Below, in pieces: positions 37,292 through 48,100 of a stretch of 64,000 nucleotides of DNA (within the stretch, counting starts at the first letter, position 1; the number at the start of each line of letters is the position of its first letter). The stretch comes from Lingula anatina (taxonomy: Eukaryota > Brachiopoda > Lingulata > Lingulida > Lingulidae). The stretch covers positions 64,885 to 128,884 of the forward strand of contig NW_019775612.1 in assembly GCF_001039355.2 (NCBI RefSeq), given 5' to 3'. A program made the position numbers and the translations under genes. Below the pieces are notes generated by a model. That model made no database searches and had not been told where the DNA came from. It worked only from the letters and a program-made list of their open reading frames with translations.

Positions 37292-40200
37292 ATGCTCTCT
37301 ATTGGCACCAAGTTCTTGGTTGTGAGCCAGGTTTTTACAGTGGTGACATTGTACCAAGTCATCAACTTGTTCCATAACTGGAAGGACACGAGTGGCTGGC
37401 AAGCTGCATTCAGGGGTAGGTCAGCTTCAAGTACCTTGTATGTGTACTAATTATATACACGTATTTACATTACTTTACGTTACCCTCTTCCAAAAACACA
37501 GATTGTTTTTTACCGAGTATTAACAGATATTCCTCTGGCCATTTAAATATTTTATTTTACGCTTTAATTATTAACGCTGTACAGAGAATCATTTATCCTT
37601 CGGCTTAGAAATAACATCTCATCATGCATTCACCTGACCTTTAAAGATAGTAGCTTTACTTGACGTGTCAGATTGGGGTGTAGTTTTCAATTCACTCAAA
37701 CAGATAGAGGAGAAGGTTAGGTGGAGGAATACAAACCAGTATGCAAGGCCAATCGATGTCCCGCTTACTGAACCCTTAAGTCGCGTCTTACGTTATTCAA
37801 TGAACAGGGTCCATATCAAACCAACACTGTACTGTACATTCATGGCGCTATGCAAAGAGGGCGTATGTTTGCAGAGCACATGTGCCTTGGTTTCGAACTA
37901 AAATTTAAATAGTTGTACTATACGTGTATGTGTCCCGTAAACGTTGCACTTAAAAAGAAGATGTTAAGGAAACTGCTTGCGGTAATCCTAAAACAATGTT
38001 TATTTTATACCCAATGGTCGTCGGCTTACTATAATCTCCAAAGGCATATTTCAATTTCATATTGCTATAACACGGTAGTTTTATGCAATTTATCTTCAAT
38101 ATGTGTTGTAAAATTTATCTTCACTCTTACATACAAAACTGAATCAAGGAAAAAGCATCTTCAGAGTAATAAACGTATATGATAAATATACACCCTTTTA
38201 AATTTGACAAACTACAGACTACTGATTGCAGTAGTCTACTGCGCTGGAGTATCTACTGCGTTTTCGTGCGGGTACCCGGAGAATATATATTCATGCTTAA
38301 GGCAACTTAATTACAAAATATTCCTAGTACTGAGTTTTTGTTATCTTGTTATCGAGTCGGACAGAAATACAATAGATATTCAGGTAATAGCGTGAAGAGA
38401 AAATAACATTTAGCCCATATAGGCGTATAACTTCCTAGGCATGATGGCTGATAAGACACGCCTTATATATTTTTGGCAAAAAGGAATCCGTATGATATAA
38501 TATACTGGTCACCGTCCATGTTACCTAAACACATTCTGATCTTTTTAATTTGATCTTTAAATCTCACTATTATCACTATATGAATTAATCTACATTTTAA
38601 TTTTCCTTTTTATTCTTTGTTAGGGCTAGTGGTATTCTTCACGGGTGCCGGAGGCCTTGTCACCTATGACATATACAGGAAACGACCCGCTAAAAGCCAC
38701 ACGTTGAGGACGGTGTTACTACAGTACACTCTTACACAAATGTTCCGAGTGTTTGGGTATTTTTCTCTCAGGAATTTTGAGACAGCAAGCAAGAACATCA
38801 GCAAGATGCAAGAAGATGCATTAATGTTTTACATTCGCACGCTGGAAAATACGGAGTTTGGCAAGAAACACAATTATTCTCAGATGCGGACGAGGGAAGA
38901 TTTTTTGAAACTGCACCCAGTTCTGTCTTACGCCGACCTTAAACCTTACATTGACAAAACTGTAGCGGGCGAAAAAAACCAAATCACTCCATTTGACCCG
39001 TTTTACATCGCCTTCACTTCAGGGACCACCGGTAAAAACAAAGCGTTCGTATATACAAAGGAGATGTTTGCCAAACCATCAAAGTTGTTTAAAAACCTTC
39101 TCTTTAGTACTTTAAGCTTTAAGAGAGCTGGGCTATGGGATGACCTGAAACGCTATCACGAGGTCAGAATAGGAGTCAAGACAAATTTTACTGACAGTGG
39201 CATAAGAACTGGACCTATAGCTGGGATGTATGAATTCTTTCCAAGTTATTTGATTTCACCACGTGTCGTGTATGACGTCACTACCGAAAATGAGGCCCAT
39301 TATTTACATGTTCTCTTTGCCCTAAAAGATCCTGATATTGGGGCTTTCAACTTTTCTTTCCCGTCTGTTGCTACCCGGTTTTGTCAAACTTTGGAACACC
39401 AGTGGCCACAGCTATGTGACGACATAGAACACGGTACCCTGAACACCGAATTGGACATACCAGACGACATCAGGGAAAAGTTGCAGACTGATATGAGGGC
39501 CGATCCCCAAAGAGCTGTTGAAGTTAGACAGATCATAAGGCAGGGCTTTGACGGAATTGTGCGCCGTTTATGGCCGGAATGCAACGCAGCTATATTGTTG
39601 AGCTCGGGTTCTCTTCTGCCTGAGGCTGAAGGATTGAAGAAGCATTATCTGAAAGACGTTAAGTTTTGTAATCCCCTCCATGCCGCCACAGAGGGTTTTT
39701 TCGGATTTAGTGACCCTGACGACAACAGCCAAACGCGGTTCATTATGACGACTTCCTTAAATCACTTTGACTTCATCCCTGTGGAGGAAACAGATAAACC
39801 ATCTCCCCGTGTGGTACCCATTGAGGAGGTAAGCACAATTAACTGTAGCTCTAATGAGGCAGTTGTGCTCTAGTCTCAGCTTAATGTTTTCTTTATTCTT
39901 TTCACCGGAAAAACTAAGGTTTAAGGGCAACTCCATGGGATTTTCCCTCCAAAATGAATTTTACTGTGATAAAGAGCAATTTGCTGTTATTCACAAATAG
40001 AGCACTAACTGTTTGACCCATCTTTGCACTTGGAGAGATAATAAGGACCCCAGACAGGCTTCACATACATTTTTTATAATAAGGTTTTATTGTCTGGAGT
40101 TTGAATTTGGAAAGCTTCACAAGACAGACATGCATATGGCCATGGGGGATTTTCAAACGGGTGGAGAGAGTTTCCTATTACAATTCTTTTAACATGAAGT

Positions 40201-41801
40201 GGTCTTTTAAAGTAGTATATGCCCCTCCCCGGGGTTTTCACTGACAAATTTGCTTTGTTGTTGCATGCATGAATGTTTGGGCAACTCCATGGGATGTTCC
40301 CGTCACAATTAATTTTACTGGGTTCCCAAATTTTGTCAAAATCTCATATTTACTTGAAAGTTAATATTTATATAACTGATACTTTCTTTATAATACACGT
40401 TTGATTCTTTATCCGTTTTAGTTGTCTTATTTGTATGCATTGTGTAATATGTTTTTTATCCCCCAATCAGGTACAAATAGGACAGTGTTATGAACTGGTT
40501 ATAACAACCGCGGTTGCCGTGCGTTACAGACAAGGTGACGTGGTGAAGATAGTAGATTTTCACAACCAGGTTCCAGTATATGAGTTCCAATATAGGTAAC
40601 TCCTACTGATCACTGATCAGCTTTACATCAAGAAAAAAGCAATTATTATTTTATGGAACTATACAATTCCGAATAATAGTTGTGGTTTTATAAACTGATG
40701 TAACCGTTATCAGTTGTGTTTAACCTTTTAATTCACCAAACTATTGAAATAAATAATTTCATATTTGTTAGTCATTGATATCACGGCCGCCTTTTATTAG
40801 ATACAAAACTTAGTTGTTACTAAAATGACAAAAACTTTGAATGTCGGGATAGAACCATCAACCAGTGGAAATTAAGTGAGGAAATATTTAAGTTAAATCC
40901 GTTTAAATGTCGCTATTATGTTTTATTTCAGACTGGGGCAGATGTTGAATCTTTACTGGGAAAAGATGACCGAGGGGGCCTTTGTCCACGCACTCCGAGG
41001 AGCAGCCAAGCGCATCGATGTTGACATTGTTGAATATACTGCAACGGAGAACGTCAACTTTGAAGCTATCGCTGGTAAGTTAATCCACGGCAGATCTTAC
41101 ATCGTTTGGTCTGCTTTAATTATGGATATAGATTAAAGATTATGTCTCATGTCACAACCGACTGCACTTAACAACATAACACTTTTTTTCAGAGCCTCTA
41201 CAAAATGGACGACACTATGTTTTGTTTATGGAGTTGTCAGAAAACTCGAACAAGAAACAAGCGAGGATGAGTTCACAACAGAAGCAGATGGCAAGTGCTT
41301 TTGTATCATTTCTTTGTTTGCATACTTTTTTCAATTGGCAAGTGCTATTAGGAACTAAAACAAGTTTTTAGATGTGAGATGTTTGATATTAGGATGGAAC
41401 TGTACAATTCCTAATAAAAGTTGTGGTTTTATTAGCTGATGTAACCGTTGCTTTCAGAAGAAAAAATGTATTTAAAGTGGAAAACCATTCGAACAGGTGT
41501 ATGCTTACTGTGGTGGCAGTAATGCCCGCCATTGCATTTAAAGTCGATGCCAATATAGATTTATCTTTATATGTTTTAGTTTGAAGACGTTTTGTACCAA
41601 GAACACGAAGTTTACAGGATGTTGAGAGATAATGGAAGTATTCTCCCCATGAAAGTTATCCAAGTGAAGACCGGGGCGTTCAATGCCTTGAAGGACGCCA
41701 TAGTGGAAAGCAACCCTCGTACAAGTCGATTACAGTACAAGACACCGCGCGTGCTGAGGGCACCTGATCGTCTGCTCATTCTGTGGGACTCCCGCCTGTA
41801 G
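37292..41801 (+). CDS. GH3-domain protein, array unit 5 (six exons, intact)
   Basis: Exons are 37292-37415, 38624-39828, 40471-40595, 40932-41074, 41193-41290 and 41580-41801, giving 638 residues. The last codon of the other units is replaced by TAG, so the protein ends SRL. SGTTGK, the GATEG-like HAATEG, FDFIPVEE and RYRQGD are all present. Intron 5 has a GC donor (GCAAGT at 41291). It is the last unit: similarity to the array stops at about 41940, soon after the gene. The neighbouring TTLL gene runs toward it on the other strand. The family is confident. The animal GH3 reaction is not established; plant relatives conjugate amino acids to acyl acids. Confidence 0.9.
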
Positions 41802-42168
41802 TGATTGTTGGGATACAACCTCTAGTTTAGTTTTCTACGTACTGACCGAGAAGACTGCCAACTGGTTTATTGATTTATTAACTGCTTATGCCATGTTATT
41901 GCAGCTTTTGTTTATATAGATAGATAGATAGATAGATTGATTCAAGAAAATATTCACAAAAAACGGATGCATCACGATATTGGCCATTAATATAACACGA
42001 CAGATTTAATTTTCAAAAAGTTAAACTACTTTTAAATATAATTGAAACACAGTCAACCCCTATGACACGAACACACGTCGGGTTTTATCGCCAGTTAGCT
42101 AGCAATAACCTTCAAATTGATACATGTTGATCTTTGTTTGCCAAAATCTTCTTTTCAACTCGTTCGCG
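41802..42168. other. Gap between convergent GH3 unit 5 and TTLL genes
   Basis: The shared GH3 3' flank ends at a GATA microsatellite near 41925-41937. The rest is unique and would hold the 3' UTRs of both genes. No other feature is seen. Confidence 0.6.
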
Positions 42169-45100
42169 TCAGCGTTCTGGATTTGTCCACTGAAAAATGC
42201 AAATGTAGTAAGGATAAATGACTTATTTGAATCAGGAAAATGTTGATTTTCGTATGTAAAGTGAATACTTGTGTTACATTCAAACAGTCATACTGAAGTG
42301 CAAATAAACAGGACTTAAATTCGAGTTTCCACCCTAAAATGTATATAAATGATCGAAATACCTTGTGTTTTGGATCGCTTGTTGGGTTTTGCAGATGAAT
42401 AGATTTCTGACAGAGTGCCTGTAATAACTGAACTCCTTGCCATTCTCTGTTTTTATAACGCTTGGTCCACTGGTGTAATAAGAGATTGTAGTATCTGGAA
42501 AGAAGAAGAACAAATCAACGATTTTTTTTCGTTTTCGACTGTTTCTTAATCACGAGATGAGCACAGATTATTTTGAATTACATTAATCTATGTTTAAAAA
42601 TGCCTATGTCATAACCTATATATAGATGTAATGCAGTGCGTGTGAAGAAGAACAAATCTACATTTTTCCTATTTCGAGTAGGCATTTCTGTCGTTAGAAA
42701 AACATTGATTTAAATAACCTCAATTAATGTTTAAAATGTCTACGTTATGACCGATTAATGTAATGCGGTGCGCCTGCTTTACCTTGGTATCTCTAAGAAC
42801 TGAATGTATTTATCAGACTCGGAAGGGAACAGTATTTCATAATCTCCTCTCCTATTCTGCTCGTCTATTGTTTCTACGAGAACTCTGACGTCATCTGGGG
42901 TAAGAACATCCAATATGGTGCTCTGGATTGTCTGTAATTATAAATTAAATGTGCATACGTTATTGGGTTTCATATTTGTCTTTGCCATATATGTGAGGCA
43001 ACAACAAGTTGAATTTTAATTAATCACACCTTTGCCTACTAATCTACGCTTATTTTCAGCCAGTTGGTATTTGATTTACTTACCAAATTATTTGCGTATT
43101 TGCAGTAGTATGCATGTTTCTCGTTCTCATCTGGGGACAAAACATATGTGTGAAGCCGCATGTCCATTTTCACGTCATCAAATTCAAAGTTCCTGGATTT
43201 TAAATACGATTAAGACAACATGTACAGCTTGAAAATATATTTGAGCAGGTACTTTAATTCTTAAATGAATATACACCTTGAATTATTCCTTTTTATTCAT
43301 TTCATTTATAATTGTTTTTTATAGCAAGTAAATGTGCATGTGAATATGACTAAACTATAAACAAACATAAAAGATGATGTGATTAAAACTGAAAATATAT
43401 TTGAGCAGGCACTTTTAAACTAAAATGGATGTACGTCTTGAATTATTCCAGGGCCTAACGAAACGCAATTTTTATTCATTTATTTTATATTGTTCTTTAA
43501 AGAAAGTAAATGTGTATGTGAATATTGCTTAACTATTAACAAACATAAAAGATAATGTGATTACAACTGTCTCTTTCTAGTACTGCAGGATCAATATAAA
43601 TAAGCCCCCACTGTGTACCTTCTGTCTTGTTTCGATTCTCCATTGGTCCCAATGTGTGCATCTCCCGGTATCTGGAATCCCGCTATATTAAGCATGTCTT
43701 TCACAACTACCCCGTCAACATTTTCCGAATGGCGGCTGTAATTTGAATACGCATTACCTCAATAAATTACGCAGCGTACGAAATATATTTTTATTACAAA
43801 GCAGCAAAACTTAAGTGAGTTTGACAAACCACCGACAAGTAACGACAGTCGCACATATTGCAATATCGTAACTTAATGTGCGAATAAATTGTACGTTTAC
43901 ACAAGAGCCAATGGAATTATATATATTGATGCACCTTTGAAGAAAAATAGATCTAAAATGAAAATATACTTCTATTTTCCTTAAGATCTATACGGTGAAT
44001 AAACATGAATCCACAAGACCCAATATAGCGAGAAAGTGTAAGCTGTAGAGGTCTGGGATTAAACCCAGCCGCTGGTGCGCGTGATTATAAAAAATTACTA
44101 AAAATGACTTTTTTTGCTCACATACATGATAATAATTCCAGGCACATATGTAAATACTGTATGTCTGGCTTTCTTATGCATTCACTGACATGTATACTAT
44201 GTTCAGTTATGATGACACTTTCTTACAGCTATAAGTATTTGGGTCTTGCTCCAATTGACACACGTGCACACACCTTTGGCATGCATCGACATGTATAACA
44301 ACCATCCCAAAACTTACTAGAGGCCTATCTGGTTGTTGACCTCCAAAATCCAAGGCCTCAAATCGTCATCCAACATAATGTCAAATCCGTAAACCTCATG
44401 CACCGCTGTCCTGGACTTTACAGAAGATTTCAATATCATGTTCGTGGTTTTCTCACCGCTGGAAGAAAATTTTGTGTAATTAAAATTACGATGTACAAAA
44501 AAAATTGTGATAGAGTGTTCATGAAATCTGACCCTCGCGCAATCGTTGGGAACCGTTATTTATTTTCATCTTTCTTTTTTTTTCCTTTTTTTTTTGGGGG
44601 GGGGGGGCAAACGGAAAAATATTTTTTGCGGTGTTGATTGGACAAAGAAAAAAACCAAAATTTGCCTAATATTTGGATAACTCGTATGTACTTTTTATAA
44701 CGTTTTGTCTTTCAATTTAAATATTAATGAGTTATCTTGTACCTCATTACGTTTCCAACGGATAACTGTTTTCCAATACTAAATCGTTCACCTTATATGT
44801 TTCAATTTACATATATAAACAACATTTAGACCATCGGTAATTTTTCCCAATTCCGAAGCCTAGACATTCAACAAAATCGCTTTCGTAGGCGCTTTCGTGT
44901 GCTCATGCATACATATACCAATACAATAACATACAAAAGTATAAACCTTTATGACCATATCACATAAATGTTACTTACAGAGGCATTTTGCATTTAACGT
45001 TGTACAATGCTCATGTTCTACAATCACTAACATTCCCATACCTTATTATGGTCTTTCGCACGACATCCTTAATGTTCTCCCACACCTCTCGCGGGTTTCC

Positions 45101-48100
45101 ACCCTTTTCCTGTATATGCTCCCAAAGAGGCTCTAACGACCTTATGATATAAACAAATAAAAAGCGTGCGTCTTATTTCCACTTCTCATTAACAATGCCA
45201 TGATTCTACATTAAATGCAATTCATCAATTCTCAAAACTCATTTATTTTTTTAATAATTACAAGTACAGTGAAAGATCAAAACAGGCCTAAATCTGTAGA
45301 ACTGAAGAATATTTAGGATTATTTAACCGAAGATATAATTCTTTGTGCAAATATCTAAGAGAGGAAAGAAAAGTACCTTCTTGATCTGCATCTGTACCTG
45401 TCATAAATGTGTTTTGACCAGATTATGACATACATGTAAGAAGTCGGCATCCACAACAGATGATCCGGGGACTAACTAGTTCCTGGATCAAATATGGCCG
45501 ACCCCACTTGAAAGCAATTCTTCAAACCCCCTAACTGTCTCCCCGCCTACATCACACGCGCCATCCCTGGCAATAAAATCTTGGAGCCGTTTAGGATGGC
45601 GCGTGCGGTAGGCGGGAGACTTTTAGGGAATTGTGCAACATTGTTTTCAAGTGGGGTAGGCCATATTTGATTTGTGGACAAGTTAGTTCAAGGATCATCT
45701 GTTGTGAATGCGACCTAAGATTGCACACAGGTCACATACCATAAAAATCCTCCACGTAAAGTTTTGTATGTGATAAAGGAATCGTGGTGCTTATTTATCG
45801 CTCGATTGGTCAAGTGCACGAATTTGTTGTTCAAACTGTCCACGTCGTTCGAGTATCTGGAACACAATCAGATTTATGATTAAGGGGTGTTAATTATGTT
45901 ATTACACAGGAATGTAACCAGCAAGGGTGTCTTTGTCAGAAAAAAAACAACGCTTTTTATCAGTTTTGGTTCTGGGCGAGTGGGCTTTTAACTGTTAATT
46001 CCAAGCCCTCCAGACCCCCCGGCTCGTTTTAACAATATCCTTTAAAATTCTGTGTAATTTAAGTATTCAACAGCTTAGTACAGAAACGGGTCGTTATCCT
46101 AATGGAATTTCCCTCTAGGGTCCTATAGGGTGTCCTGTAGGAAATTGGTCCATAATCATATAGGACCTATGCCTTAGTTTAGTTAGATATGTTTTCTATA
46201 GGCCTATCGGGTCACATAGAGTCCTATAGGACTTCCTACAGGAAATGTTTGTAATGGTACCCATTCCTGTGGAATAAAGATTCTCATTACCATGTTATCA
46301 ATTTGCAAGGAGGTGAACTCTCATACTCAAGTTCCCATTTGTTTGTTAGTAGACGCCCACTATCAGGTAAATGGGCCTAAATCCTGTTTGTATCGTTTAG
46401 TTAAGCCCCCTTTACACTGAAAGGTACCCTTTCTGCGTCCCGTAGTACGGCCCCGTTTGAGAGTAAAAATTTAATACTTTACGTGCCGACAACTGGCCGA
46501 TCATTGAGCATTTATTCTGCAACCAAAACGATGCTTGTGCCTCCTTTCTACGACCACAGTGATGCCAGTTTCATAGTCGCACTACGGACGCAGAAAGGGC
46601 GCCATCCAGTGTAAAGGGGGGTTTACCCTAACATATTAATAAGTATGGACGCCATGTCCTGTGCATAACAATTATTACGTCACGTTCAACATCATTTATA
46701 TACAGTTTAAACTTCGAAGTACATGGAAATGACTAAGCAAATGTGTGTGTGTGTGTGTGTGTGTGATATCGGTCATATTGCATACCTGACAGTTGCCAAT
46801 TTGACTAAACCTTTGTCCAATATGTAAAATCGAAGAGGGTCTAAACAAGCTATGAACACGAAAAGCCTCAGGTCGTTTTTCTTGCCATCCAGCAGATAAG
46901 GTCTATCGATGTATCTGGAACAGAACAGTGAGCAGAGAAAGATAAACATTCTGGTCCAATCTGCAAAAATCCATCATTTTGTTCAGTATATTTCATGACC
47001 CATTGTTTGTTTTGTATTTATATTTTCTACTCATGTGTAATACATATATGTAATAAAGGTGTACAGTAGGTTTATTCCTTTCTACACATACCTCTGGACA
47101 ACCGTTGGTGGACTCGGGGATACGTCCAATTGCTCCCACTGATGAACCACTTCAACATTTCTTCCACAACAAGAGAATGCCTACATTTAAATAAAAACAC
47201 ACCGTAAATATTGTTATGAATGTATTTCAATAAAAAAACGTGTATGAAACAATAAACATAGATATTAGTACATAAACTTTGCTTTGGGCCACTTTAAAAT
47301 TTGCAGATCATCTGCAAAGCGCAATTGTTACATGTTGAATGTAAGTCCAACATATATTAGCGCAACGACATTGTTTGTGAGTATGCTTGCGTGCGTTATT
47401 ATTTATTCTCCAGCTGAGGCCAAGTGGGCGTCACTTCTGTGCTAATAATTATATGCTCGGTGCTCGGTGTACAGATTGTGTCCAGAGCAAGCCAGAGAAA
47501 TATATGTAAAAATGTCGTCGTGGTAGAGGGTTATATTTACATGCAGGCCAGTAGCCAGCAATTTCAAAAGGATGGACTCTTTTTGTGAAAAAGAGGACAT
47601 TTTACCATGAAACCTCCGTGCACTGGTACCTAGATAACATTTTGCCCAGAGGGGAACTTTCCCCAGCAAAATGTGTGTACTTTCGAACCTGAAACCCCCC
47701 CTGGCTACGAACCTGACATGTATGTACATTGTATGTCAGTGCGTTCTTATACTTCACCGGTTTGACAATCCACTTTGGTTCTTCACTGCTCTTGTTCCAA
47801 GCGGCTTTCAATTGCGCCTTCTCAAAGGGCAAAATAAACGTCTCGGGTGTGATATTGAATTCTTTGTCGCCGTGTGTTTCCCTCAGACGCCTAATGTTCA
47901 AAGCTAAAAAGTCTTTTCGATAATATTGTCCTCTGTTTGGTATCACGCCGCACTACAAAGCCGAAATGAATAACTTTAAATTAAGCGATCAAAAATGTTG
48001 TTTTGCACCATTATACTAGTGATTACTTTTTGTTTTCTTGTACATATCTTAACTTTCAGAAAGACTGTATCTTTCAGAGGTTATCAAATAATATTATATT

